Positions 37,752-45,877 of a stretch of DNA of 64,000 nt are shown here, piece after piece. The position numbers and the translations under genes are program-made. This DNA comes from Bradyrhizobium nanningense. GTDB lineage: Bacteria; Pseudomonadota; Alphaproteobacteria; Rhizobiales; Xanthobacteraceae. The stretch spans positions 92,659-156,658 of the forward strand of contig NZ_LBJC01000079.1 of assembly GCF_004114535.1 (NCBI RefSeq), read 5' to 3'. The notes beneath the pieces were generated by a model that saw only the letters and a program-made list of their open reading frames with translations, was not told the DNA's origin and ran no database searches. How positions within the stretch are numbered: the first letter of the stretch is position 1; each line of letters begins with the position of its first letter.

Positions 37752-37907
37752 GGTAGAAATCCTTTAGTTCGAACCCCCAACGAGTGCGGCCGCCATTTTT
37801 GGGCGCCACGGGGGCAAATTCTTTCGTCCTTGCAGGGAGCGGGCGGACGTATAGGGGGGAAGGGGCGGGACGTCAAGGTTTTGGGCGGTCTTTTGAAGCC
37901 GCGCGCG

Positions 37908-38045
37908 GTGCGCTCCCTCCCCCGCTTGCGGGGGAGGGCGGGGAGAGGGTGTCTCCGCAGAGGGGCAGCCGCGAGTGTCCCCCAGAGGAGAGAGCCCTCA
38001 CCCGCGCCTGCGGCGCGACCTCTCCCGCAAGCGGGAGAGGTGACC
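37908..38045. repeat. GGGGGAGGG palindromic repeat, copy B plus paired hairpin
   Basis: The first 56 bp are the reverse complement of the copy at 31663-31719. They are followed by GGGGCAGCCGCGAGTGTCCC and a second hairpin CTCTCCCGCAAGCGGGAGAG. It occupies the centre of the 461-bp gap between rpmB and the DUF3108 gene. Confidence 0.75.
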
Positions 38046-38212
38046 GCGTCCGCGGCTACCTCCCGATCACCAAAACGGCAATGTTTGTCGCACCTTACCA
38101 TCACATAAACGGCGTATTCGCGACCGAAGAGTCCGGTGGAGTTCCCGGCCCGACACGCCCGGACACATTGTTTGCCGCGGTTTTTGGCTTAAGTAACAAC
38201 CGTCGCGCCCCC

Positions 38213-39097
38213 ATGGATTGTTTCGTGCTCACAATGCCTCCTCTTGCGCCCCAATCGCGCTCTGTCCGGCCGCGCTTGGCCGGCTGGCTCGCGGCATTTT
38301 GCGGCCTGTCGGTGGTGTGGGGCGCGCTGCCCGCGGCGGCGCAGGGCAAGCTCGAGGCGCAATATGAGGCCTCGCTGTCAGGCATTCCGGTCGGCAAGGG
38401 CGGCTGGAACATCGATATCCAGGACGACGTGTTTTCGGCGGCCGCCGCAGGCGGCACCACGGGCCTGCTGAAGTCGTTCACGGGCGGGTCCGGCACCGGC
38501 GCCTCGCAGGGGCGCGTCGTCAATGGCGCGCTGGTTGCGACTGGCTACCAGGCCTCCACCACCACCTCGAAGAAGACCGAAGAGATCCGCATCACGCTCG
38601 ACAAGGGCAATGTGAAGGATTTTGCGATCCTGCCGGAGCCGCCGGTCGATCCTGACCGCATCGTCGTCACCGACGCCCACCGCCGCGGCGTCTGGGACCC
38701 GATGACGGCCTCGCTGCTGCGCGTACCCGGCAATGGCGATCCTGTTACGCCGGAGGCCTGCCACAACTCGGCCCCGGTGTTCGACGGCCGCATGCGCTAC
38801 GACCTCAAGCTCGATTTCAAGCGCATGGAGAGCGTGAAGGCGGAAAAGGGCTATCATGGCCCGGTCGTGGTCTGCTCGCTCTATTTCGTGCCTGTGGCGG
38901 GCTACATCCCCGACCGCCCCGTGATCAAATACCTCGCCGCCCAGCGCCACATCGAGATCGCCTTCGCCCCGGTCGCCGGCACCCGCATCCTGGTCCCGTT
39001 CTGGCTGAAAGTGCCGACGCCGCTCGGCCCCGCCATGCTGGAAGCCACCAGCTTCATCACCACCGCCCAGCCGCCAAGGGTGGCGAAGACGCAGTAA
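38213..39097 (+). CDS. DUF3108 domain-containing exported protein
   Basis: A 294-residue protein with a signal peptide (hydrophobic AAFCGLSVVWGALPAAAQG) and a DUF3108 beta-barrel-like domain: KLEAQYEASLSGIPVGKGGW, VVNGALVATGYQASTTTSKK, RIVVTDAHRRGVWDPMTASL and VPFWLKVPTPLGPAMLEAT. Start at ATG 38213 or 38234; the longer open frame begins in repeat sequence. Family members are periplasmic, of unknown biochemical role. It is followed by a long regulatory-looking gap. Confidence 0.85.
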   Translation: MDCFVLTMPPLAPQSRSVRPRLAGWLAAFCGLSVVWGALPAAAQGKLEAQYEASLSGIPVGKGGWNIDIQDDVFSAAAAGGTTGLLKSFTGGSGTGASQGRVVNGALVATGYQASTTTSKKTEEIRITLDKGNVKDFAILPEPPVDPDRIVVTDAHRRGVWDPMTASLLRVPGNGDPVTPEACHNSAPVFDGRMRYDLKLDFKRMESVKAEKGYHGPVVVCSLYFVPVAGYIPDRPVIKYLAAQRHIEIAFAPVAGTRILVPFWLKVPTPLGPAMLEATSFITTAQPPRVAKTQ

Positions 39098-39234
39098 AGC
39101 CGCAACGGTGGTGGCGCACTTACCCTCCCCCTCCAGGGGGGTAAGAGGTCTCGCAATATCAATAGCTTACCTACTGTGCATGGGGTTGTTTTCGCGTTTT
39201 TTGCTTTGGAGGGCTCGCAATCGGGAATCCATTT

Positions 39235-39423
39235 GACTCCGCCCCGATTCTGATTCGACTCCGCGCCGTCCCCAACTTAAGGCTTTGCGCCCTCGAAACG
39301 TCACTTGTCCGGCGGCCGAAAACTCCATCTAGTCGTAACGGTTAAGACTCCCGCGACATGTTGCGTGAACGGAACGGGACTCAATCTGGAGTCAGCGATT
39401 CGGCCGCGATTCGTTCTAGAGTC
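39235..39423. promoter_or_regulatory. Cluster of ten GANTC sites
   Basis: GANTC, the target of the cell-cycle methyltransferase CcrM, occurs at 39235, 39246, 39252, 39257, 39346, 39378, 39389, 39397, 39408 and 39419. Chance expectation for 189 bp is below one. Several spacings are 11 bp, about one helical turn. Three TTAAG segments (39274-39281 region, 39342-39346, 39432-39438) could be CtrA half-sites. It lies in the 595-bp gap upstream of the Suv3-like helicase. Confidence 0.6.
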
Positions 39424-39507
39424 GTTCCGAAACTTAAGACGGGCAGGAAAAGCGTCGCAAAGTGAGACAGTTGCGCGGGATTTGGGGAGGAGGCCCACGC
39501 GCTCGGT

Positions 39508-39628
39508 GTGCCCCTCACCCTGAGGAGGCCGCGCCAGCGGCCGTCTCGAAGGGCGAGGGGCTTGGCTTGCCCTATGGCGCCAGCCGGGCCTTCATCCTTC
39601 GAGACGCGCTAACGCGCTCCTCAGGAAG
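39508..39628. repeat. Palindromic repeat with CCCTGAGGAG and CTCCTCAGG ends
   Basis: Outer segments CACCCTGAGGAGGCCGCGCC and GCGCTCCTCAGGAAGG and inner segments GTCTCGAAGGGCGAGG and CATCCTTCGAGACGCG are inverted with respect to each other. This is another dispersed intergenic family, just upstream of the helicase gene. Confidence 0.65.
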
Positions 39629-39692
39629 GAGCAGCCCTCGCCGCAATCCAGCACTGACATTCGCCCAAATCGCGACTACCTAATCCCCAGAC

Positions 39693-42600
39693 ATGGCTTT
39701 TTCCTCCTCCCCCTTCGCTTCCGAGCGCGCAGCTTCTGATCGAGTGCCTGGCGCTGGCGTCACTGCGGTGCTCGGGCCGACCAACACCGGCAAGACCCAT
39801 CTCGCCATCGAGCGGATGTTCGCGCACCCTTCGGGCATGATCGGCTTGCCGCTGCGCCTGCTGGCGCGCGAGGTCTACAACAAGATCGCCGCAAGGGTCG
39901 GCAGCGAGGCGGTCGCGCTCGTCACCGGCGAGGAGAAGATCAAGCCGAAGAGCCCGCGCTATTGGGTCTCGACCGTCGAAGCGATGCCGCGCGACCTCGA
40001 CCTCTCCTTCCTCGCCGTCGACGAGGTTCAGATCGCGAGCGATCTCGAACGCGGCCACGTCTTCACCGATCGCATCCTCAACCGCCGCGGCCGCGACGAG
40101 ACGCTGCTCTTGGGCGCTGCGACCATGCGCCCGATCATCGAGCGCCTGTTGCCGGGCGTCTCCATGATCACCCGGCCGCGCCTGTCGCAGCTGGAATTTG
40201 CCGGCGATCGCAAGATCACGCGGCAGCCGCGCCGCACCGCCATCGTCGCGTTCTCGGCCGATGAAGTCTACGCCATCGCCGAGCTGATCCGCCGCCAGCA
40301 CGGCGGCGCCGCTGTGGTTCTAGGCTCGCTCTCGCCGCGCACACGCAATGCGCAGGTCGAGATGTTCCAGAACGGCGACGTCGATTATCTCGTCGCCACC
40401 GACGCCGTCGGCATGGGCCTCAATCTCGACGTCGACCACGTCGCCTTTGCCTCCGATCGCAAGTTCGACGGCTATCAGTTCCGCCGCCTCACGCCGTCCG
40501 AATTCGCGCAGATCGCAGGCCGCGCCGGCCGCGCCACCCGCAACGGCACGTTCGGCACCACCGGCCGCTGTGCGCCGTTCGAGCCCGAGCTCGTCAACGC
40601 GCTGCAGAACCACACCTTCGATGCCGTGAAGATGCTGCAATGGCGCAATTCGAAGCTGGATTTTGCATCGCTCGGCGCGCTGCAGGTGTCGCTGAACCTC
40701 GCCCCCGGCCATGAGGCGCTGACGCGCGCGCCTGTTGCCGAGGACATGCGCGTGCTCGACCATGCCGCCCGCGACGGCGAGGTGCGCGATATCGCGCATG
40801 GCCAGACGGCGGTGGAACGGCTGTGGGAGGCCTGTCAGGTTCCGGACTATCGGAAATTATCGCCGGCGGCCCATGCCGAGCTGGTGACGACGCTGTACGG
40901 CTTCCTGATGCAGAAGGGATGCATCCCCGATGCTTGGTACGAAGCCCAGGTTACCCAGGCCGACCGCGTCGACGGCGATATCGACACGCTGTCGGCCCGG
41001 ATCGCGCAGATTCGCACCTGGACCTTCGTCGCCAACCGCCCGGATTGGCTGAAAGACCCCGATCGCTGGCAGGGAATCACGCGGGAAGTCGAAAATAAAT
41101 TATCGGATGCGCTCCATGAACGCTTGACTGAGCGTTTCGTTGATCGCCGGACCAGTGTATTGATGCGCCGCCTGCGGGAGAACACGAGCTTGAATACTGA
41201 AATCGGCAAGACCGGCGAAGTCATCGTCGAAGGCCATGTCATCGGCCGCCTCGACGGCTTCACCTTTGCACCGGACGCTGCGGAAGCGGGCTCCGATGCG
41301 AAAGCCTTGCAGGCTGCAGCGCAAGCGGTGCTCGCCGGCGAGATCAACACGCGCGCCGAACGATTGGGCAATGCGCCCGACGATCAGTTCGTGCTGACCT
41401 CGGAAGGCATCATCCGCTGGACCGGAGACGCCGTGGCGCGGCTGTCTGCCGCAGAGGACGCGCTGCATCCGCGCATCCGCATCATCTCCGACGAGCGCCT
41501 GACCGGCGGCCCGCGCGACAAGGTGCAGGCGCGGCTCGAGCTCTGGCTCAAGACGCATATCGAGAAGCTGCTCGGGCCGATGTTCGAGCTCTCCAAGGCC
41601 GAGGACGTCACCGGCATTGCCCGCGGCATCGCCTATCAGCTCGTCGAGGCCCTCGGCGTGCTCGAGCGTCCCAAGATCGCGAACGAGCTGAAGGATCTCG
41701 ACCAGCCCTCGCGCGCGGTGTTGCGCAAATACGGCGTCCGTTTCGGCGCCTATCACATCTATTTCCCCGGCCTGCTCAAGCCCGCCGCGCGCGCGCTCGC
41801 CGCGCTCTTGTGGGCGCTGAAGCAGGACAACGTCGATCTATCCTCGCTGTCCGGCGCGCAGCATCTGGCCTCCTCGGGGCGCACCTCGTTCCCGGTCGAC
41901 AAGGCGCTGCCGCGCGATGCCTATCGCGTGCTCGGCTACAAGCAGGCCGGCGAGCGCGCCGTGCGCGTCGACATCCTGGAGCGTCTTGCCGATCTGATCC
42001 GCCCGGCGCTGGCCTGGCGCGAGAATGCCTCCGGCGAGAAGCCGGCCGGCGCCTTCGACGGCCGCAGCTTCGTCGTCACCCAGGCGATGACCTCGCTCAC
42101 TGGCTCTGCAGGTGAGGATTTTGCGTCGGTACTACGTGCCCTCGGCTATCGCATGGAGAAGCGTCCGCCGCTGCCGCAAAAGCCCGTCGTGGCCGAGCAG
42201 GTCGTGACTGAAACGGTCGCGGCAGAGACGCCGCCGGTTGAGGGCAGCGCCGAGACTTCGACCGAGACCGCTGCGGAGGCCGTTGCCGGCCTGCCCGAGG
42301 AGCCGGCCGCATCCACCGAAGCTGCCGCTGAAGCAGTCACCGTCGAAGACGCACCCGGCATGGAGCCGCAGGACGAGCCGGCTCACGACGCCGAGCCTGC
42401 GCTGGACGCCTCCGCCGAGGCGCCCGTCACGCCCGAAGACGCCCCCGGCATCGCGCCGCCGGCGGAAGAGCCGGCTGCGCAAGCCGAATCCGATGGTCTT
42501 GAGGCTGCTCCCGCCGAGGCCGCTGCAACGGAAGCCGCTGCATCGCCCGACGCTGCCGCGCCTGAGGCCGCGGCCACGCCCGCCGAGCCCGAGCTGGTCG

Positions 42601-43133
42601 AGGTCTGGCGTCCCGGCGGCCGTCACGAGGACCGCAAGCCGCGCCACGAGCGCCACCGCCACCAGCGTCATCACCATCAGCCGCGTCCGCAAGCCGGTGC
42701 CGAGGCCGGTGCGGCGAGCGCCGCGCCCGGTGAAGCCGCCGAAGGCGCGAAGCCGGGCCATCGTCATGGCGGCCATCGCAGGGACGGCGGCAGAGATTTC
42801 CGCAAGCCGCGCGAAGGTGGCGGCGAAGGCGCGCCGCGTCCCGAGGGGCGCGACGACAAGAGCCGCCGCTTCGAGGGCAAGGATCGCGACAACAGGGATC
42901 GCGACAACAAGGGGCGTGATCGCGACAAGGGCAAGTTCGGCGGCGATCGCGACAAGGGCCGCGACAATCGTGGCCGCGACCGGGACAAGGGCCGCGACCG
43001 CCAGGGCGGTCCGTCACTCCGCCCCTACGCCTCGAGCGCGAACCCGCGCGAGCGTGATCGCCCCGTTGATCCGAATTCGCCTTTCGCCAAGCTTGCCGCG
43101 CTGAAAGAGCAGCTGTCCGGCCGCAAGGAGTGA
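39693..43133 (+). CDS. Suv3-like (MgpS-type) RNA helicase with charged low-complexity tail
   Basis: An 1146-residue protein. Residues about 20-400 form a superfamily-II helicase core like mitochondrial Suv3: motif I GPTNTGKTHLA, motif II FLAVDEVQIA, motif III ATMRP, motif V VATDAVGMGLNLDV and motif VI QIAGRAGRATR. The Suv3-type C-terminal domain follows to about residue 815. Residues about 830-980 are Ala/Glu/Pro repeats and about 985-1110 are His/Arg then Arg/Asp/Lys/Gly repeats (GRDRDKGRDNRGRDRDKGRD-like), probably disordered and RNA-binding. The S4-protein gene follows within five bases. Likely acts in RNA or ribosome metabolism. Confidence 0.92.
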   Translation: MAFSSSPFASERAASDRVPGAGVTAVLGPTNTGKTHLAIERMFAHPSGMIGLPLRLLAREVYNKIAARVGSEAVALVTGEEKIKPKSPRYWVSTVEAMPRDLDLSFLAVDEVQIASDLERGHVFTDRILNRRGRDETLLLGAATMRPIIERLLPGVSMITRPRLSQLEFAGDRKITRQPRRTAIVAFSADEVYAIAELIRRQHGGAAVVLGSLSPRTRNAQVEMFQNGDVDYLVATDAVGMGLNLDVDHVAFASDRKFDGYQFRRLTPSEFAQIAGRAGRATRNGTFGTTGRCAPFEPELVNALQNHTFDAVKMLQWRNSKLDFASLGALQVSLNLAPGHEALTRAPVAEDMRVLDHAARDGEVRDIAHGQTAVERLWEACQVPDYRKLSPAAHAELVTTLYGFLMQKGCIPDAWYEAQVTQADRVDGDIDTLSARIAQIRTWTFVANRPDWLKDPDRWQGITREVENKLSDALHERLTERFVDRRTSVLMRRLRENTSLNTEIGKTGEVIVEGHVIGRLDGFTFAPDAAEAGSDAKALQAAAQAVLAGEINTRAERLGNAPDDQFVLTSEGIIRWTGDAVARLSAAEDALHPRIRIISDERLTGGPRDKVQARLELWLKTHIEKLLGPMFELSKAEDVTGIARGIAYQLVEALGVLERPKIANELKDLDQPSRAVLRKYGVRFGAYHIYFPGLLKPAARALAALLWALKQDNVDLSSLSGAQHLASSGRTSFPVDKALPRDAYRVLGYKQAGERAVRVDILERLADLIRPALAWRENASGEKPAGAFDGRSFVVTQAMTSLTGSAGEDFASVLRALGYRMEKRPPLPQKPVVAEQVVTETVAAETPPVEGSAETSTETAAEAVAGLPEEPAASTEAAAEAVTVEDAPGMEPQDEPAHDAEPALDASAEAPVTPEDAPGIAPPAEEPAAQAESDGLEAAPAEAAATEAAASPDAAAPEAAATPAEPELVEVWRPGGRHEDRKPRHERHRHQRHHHQPRPQAGAEAGAASAAPGEAAEGAKPGHRHGGHRRDGGRDFRKPREGGGEGAPRPEGRDDKSRRFEGKDRDNRDRDNKGRDRDKGKFGGDRDKGRDNRGRDRDKGRDRQGGPSLRPYASSANPRERDRPVDPNSPFAKLAALKEQLSGRKE

Positions 43134-43137
43134 TCCC

Positions 43138-43407
43138 ACGACCGAGCGGCAGCGCCTCGACAAATGGCTGTGGCACGCGCGGGTGGTGAAGGCGCGCACC
43201 TCCGCGGCCGAGCTCGTCGTCACGGGCCATGTTCGCATCAACGGCACACGCGAGACCTCGCCGGGGCATGCGGTCAAGATCGGCGATGTGCTCACCATCG
43301 CGCTCGACCGCACGGTGCGCGTGTTGAAAGTGACAAGCTTTAGCGAGCGCCGCGGCGATGCAGCCTCGGCCCGGGTGCTCTACGAGGAGCTCGGGATGCG
43401 CAATTAA
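43138..43407 (+). CDS. S4-domain RNA-binding protein (HslR-like) with ACG start
   Basis: An 89-residue protein with an S4 RNA-binding domain: RQRLDKWLWHARVVKARTSA, then ELVVTGHVRINGT and GDVLTIALDRTVRVLKV. HslR-type proteins rescue stalled 50S-peptidyl-tRNA complexes. The domain begins at the first codons, but its frame has no ATG, GTG or TTG between a stop at 43102 and position 43180. AAGGAG at 43125-43130 lies seven bases before ACG (43138), which would give MTERQRLDKW. Use of ACG is inferred; starting at GTG 43180 would delete half of the S4 helix. Confidence 0.8.
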   Translation, partial: TTERQRLDKWLWHARVVKARTSAAELVVTGHVRINGTRETSPGHAVKIGDVLTIALDRTVRVLKVTSFSERRGDAASARVLYEELGMRN

Positions 43408-43539
43408 TTGCGCATCGAATTCATTTCTTGGTCGATCAAACACACAAAGCCGTCATGATCGGGCTTTCCCGACCTTGCAGCGCAGGGCCATCCGCGCTAG
43501 GCAAGCCCCGACTTTTAAAAGAGCTTTTCGGAGCGTTGG

Positions 43540-43878
43540 ATGACTTACGTCGTCACTGAAAACTGCATCAAGTGCAAGTACACCGACTGCGTCGAGGTCT
43601 GCCCGGTCGACTGCTTCTATGAGGGTGACAACATGCTGGTCATCCACCCCGATGAGTGCATCGATTGCGGCGTGTGCGAGCCCGAATGCCCCGCCGACGC
43701 CATCAAGCCGGATACGGAACCCGGCCTGGAGAAGTGGCTCCAGGTCAACGCCGACTACGCCAAGAGCTGGCCGAATATCACCCAGAAGAAAGAATCACCT
43801 GCCGACGCCAAGGAATTCGACGGCATGGAAGGCAAGTTCGAGAAATATTTTTCTCCGAACCCCGGCTCCGGCGACTAA
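43540..43878 (+). CDS. fdxA: 7Fe (3Fe-4S/4Fe-4S) ferredoxin FdxA
   Basis: Small cytoplasmic electron carrier, 112 residues. The N-terminal cluster motif is CIKCKYTDCVEVCPVDCFYE (with the spacing that leaves one 3Fe-4S site) and the second is CIDCGVCEPECPADAI. The C-terminal tail KWLQVNADYAKSWPNITQKK is typical of the Azotobacter-type seven-iron ferredoxins common in alphaproteobacteria. It stands between the S4 protein and carD, a conserved neighbourhood. Confidence 0.95.
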   Translation: MTYVVTENCIKCKYTDCVEVCPVDCFYEGDNMLVIHPDECIDCGVCEPECPADAIKPDTEPGLEKWLQVNADYAKSWPNITQKKESPADAKEFDGMEGKFEKYFSPNPGSGD

Positions 43879-44223
43879 ATCGGACCCAAACTTAACCCTA
43901 ATAGCGGCGCCGCCGCCGAAATCCAGCCCTGAAGACCCCTAAATCATTGATTTTTGCGGGAAATGTGCTATATTGAGCACATTAAGCCGAACCCCGTTCA
44001 GCCCCGTTGGCCCCTCTGGGTTCCCGTGAAACCAAATGTCGAACAGGGGCGTGGCAGTTTCCGCGCGCAGGCTGTGTCACAGAAAACGCGTAAAAAGAGT
44101 ACTTCAGCGAGGGCTTCCCATAAGGAGGCCAAAAAAGTCGCCGCGGCCAGCCGTAGCGCATCCAAGGGTCGGACCGCGACGAAGGCGCCGGCTGCAAAGT
44201 CCTCGAAGAACAAAAGAAGCGCA

Positions 44224-45057
44224 ATGCCTAACAAGACTGCCAAACCGGCCGCGAAAGCGACCGCTGCCAAGCCTGCTGCCAAGTCTGTGACTGCAAAGCC
44301 TGTGACTGCCAAGCCCGCTGCCGTCAAGGCTTCCGCTGCCAAGCCCGCCGCCGCGCCGAAGGCTCATGTTGCTGCTGCTCCTGCCAAGGCTCCCGTCGCT
44401 GCCAAGCCGGCGGCCAAGCCCGCTGCTGCGCCGAAGGTCGAGGAAAAGAAGGTCGTGACCCAGCGCCAGGGCTTCAAGGCGAACGAATTCGTCGTCTATC
44501 CCGCTCACGGCGTCGGCCAGATCCTGGCCATCGAGGAGCAGGAGATCGCCGGTGCGAAGCTCGAGCTGTTCGTCATCAACTTCATCAAGGACAAGATGAC
44601 GCTGCGCGTGCCGACCGCCAAGGTCGCCAATGTCGGCATGCGCAAGCTGTCCGAGCCCACGCTGGTGAAGAAGGCGCTCGAGACGCTCAAGGGCCGCGCC
44701 CGCGTCAAGCGCACCATGTGGTCGCGCCGCGCCCAGGAATACGAAGCGAAGATCAATTCGGGCGACATCGTCGCGATCGCGGAAGTCGTGCGCGACCTCT
44801 ATCGCTCGGAATCGCAGCCGGAGCAGTCCTACTCCGAACGCCAGCTCTATGAAGCGGCGCTCGACCGTCTGTCCCGCGAGATCGCGGTGGTGCAGCACTC
44901 GACCGAGACCGAAGCGGTCAAGGAGATCGAGGCCCAGCTCGCCAAGAGCCCGCGCCGCAATGCCAAGGCGGAAGCCGCCGAAGGCGAGACGGATGCCGAG
45001 GGCGAGACTGACGATACCGATGGCGACGACACCACGGTTGCCGACGAGGCCGCGTAA
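44224..45057 (+). CDS. CarD family transcriptional regulator
   Basis: RNA-polymerase-binding regulator that stabilises open promoter complexes. From ATG 44224 the 277-residue protein has an Ala/Lys/Pro-rich segment (repeats of AAKPAA, residues 1-75), then the CarD/TRCF RNAP-interacting domain (FKANEFVVYPAHGVGQILAI) and the helical DNA-binding part (RRAQEYEAKINSGDIVAIAE, LYEAALDRLSREIAVV), and an acidic C-terminus (Glu/Asp/Thr). The frame is open upstream to 43954 and encodes a further lysine-rich stretch; GTG at 44074 or 44026 are possible starts. The basic tail resembles histone H1-like domains. Confidence 0.9.
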   Translation: MPNKTAKPAAKATAAKPAAKSVTAKPVTAKPAAVKASAAKPAAAPKAHVAAAPAKAPVAAKPAAKPAAAPKVEEKKVVTQRQGFKANEFVVYPAHGVGQILAIEEQEIAGAKLELFVINFIKDKMTLRVPTAKVANVGMRKLSEPTLVKKALETLKGRARVKRTMWSRRAQEYEAKINSGDIVAIAEVVRDLYRSESQPEQSYSERQLYEAALDRLSREIAVVQHSTETEAVKEIEAQLAKSPRRNAKAEAAEGETDAEGETDDTDGDDTTVADEAA

Positions 45058-45090
45058 GCGTCTCGTCGCGTCGATCGCAAGAGATCAAAA

Positions 45091-45120
45091 GCCCGGCCGT
45101 TCGGCCGGGCTTCTTTGTTT
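45091..45120 (+). terminator. Intrinsic terminator of carD
   Basis: GCCCGGCCG-TT-CGGCCGGGC followed by TTCTTTGTTT, 33 bp after the carD stop. Confidence 0.92.
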
Positions 45121-45181
45121 CACGACCGTGATCTGGATCGACGACCGGAGTTTTGCGCAAAGACATCTCAACAAACTCGAT

Positions 45182-45307
45182 GTCGTCCCGGCGAACGCCG
45201 GGACCCATAACCCCAGGGAGAAGTTTGACGAAGATACGTCGTTCGGTACTTCTACCGATCGCAACGGTAGATTCCGCGGTATGGGTCCCGGCGTTCGCCG
45301 GGACGAC
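45182..45307. repeat. Main intergenic palindrome family, copy 6
   Basis: Arms GTCGTCCCGGCGAACGCCGG..GACCCATA and TATGGGTCCCGGCGTTCGCC..GGACGAC are exact inverted repeats; the centre has AACCCCAGGGAGAAGTTTGA and ATTCCGCGG. Located between the convergent carD and regA genes. Confidence 0.88.
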
Positions 45308-45343
45308 GAGAGAGTCTTCGTCAAACGACGCGCTACGTCTTCA

Positions 45344-45877
45344 TCATCGCACCGGCCGCTTCTCGAGCTTCCTGGCCAGCGTGCGCCGGTGCATGCCCAA
45401 TCGCCGTGCCGCTTCCGAGATATTGAAATCGGTCTCGATCAGGGTCTGGTGGATGCGCTCCCATTCCAGCGTCTTGATCGAGGTCGGCCGCGCGTCGAGC
45501 GCGACTTCGGCGTTGCCCTCGGCCTTGTTGAAGGCGGCCTCGATGTCGTCGGTGTTCGACGGCTTTGCCAGATAATGGCAGGCGCCCAGCTTGATCGCCT
45601 CCACGGCGGTGGAGATGCTGGCGAAGCCCGTGAGCACCACGATCAGCATGTCGGGATCGTGTGCGTGCAGCAGCTCGACGCAGGCGAGGCCCGAGGCGCC
45701 GCCGAGCTTGAGATCGACCACGGCATGGCCGAAGGAGCGCTCCTCCAGCACTTGGCGCACCTCATCGATCGAGGCGGCCAGCACGACGTCATAGCCGCGG
45801 CGCTCGAACGAGCGCTTCAGCGTGCGCGCAAAGCCGGCATCGTCCTCGACGACGATGAGCGAACGGTCAGGCGTCAA
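45344..45877 (-). CDS. regA: RegA/ActR/PrrA-type response regulator
   Basis: Redox response regulator, 177 residues. The receiver domain has the acidic pair VVEDDAG, the phosphoacceptor Asp in HAVVDLKLGGASG, the Thr in VVLTGFAS and Lys in YLAKPSN. The C-terminal Fis-type helix-turn-helix NISEAARRLGMHRRTLARKL is nearly identical to the RegA family. The only plausible start is TTG at 45877, overlapping the sensor gene stop by four bases. It is the last gene of the cyo-surf1-regBA operon; it probably regulates respiratory genes including this operon. ActR and RegR are alternative names. Confidence 0.92.
   Translation of the reverse strand: MTPDRSLIVVEDDAGFARTLKRSFERRGYDVVLAASIDEVRQVLEERSFGHAVVDLKLGGASGLACVELLHAHDPDMLIVVLTGFASISTAVEAIKLGACHYLAKPSNTDDIEAAFNKAEGNAEVALDARPTSIKTLEWERIHQTLIETDFNISEAARRLGMHRRTLARKLEKRPVR

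Noticed and set aside
37752..38212. RNA gene or additional ORF between rpmB and the DUF3108 gene
   Set aside because: The region is explained by two palindromic repeats; no tRNA-like fold or convincing coding frame was found.
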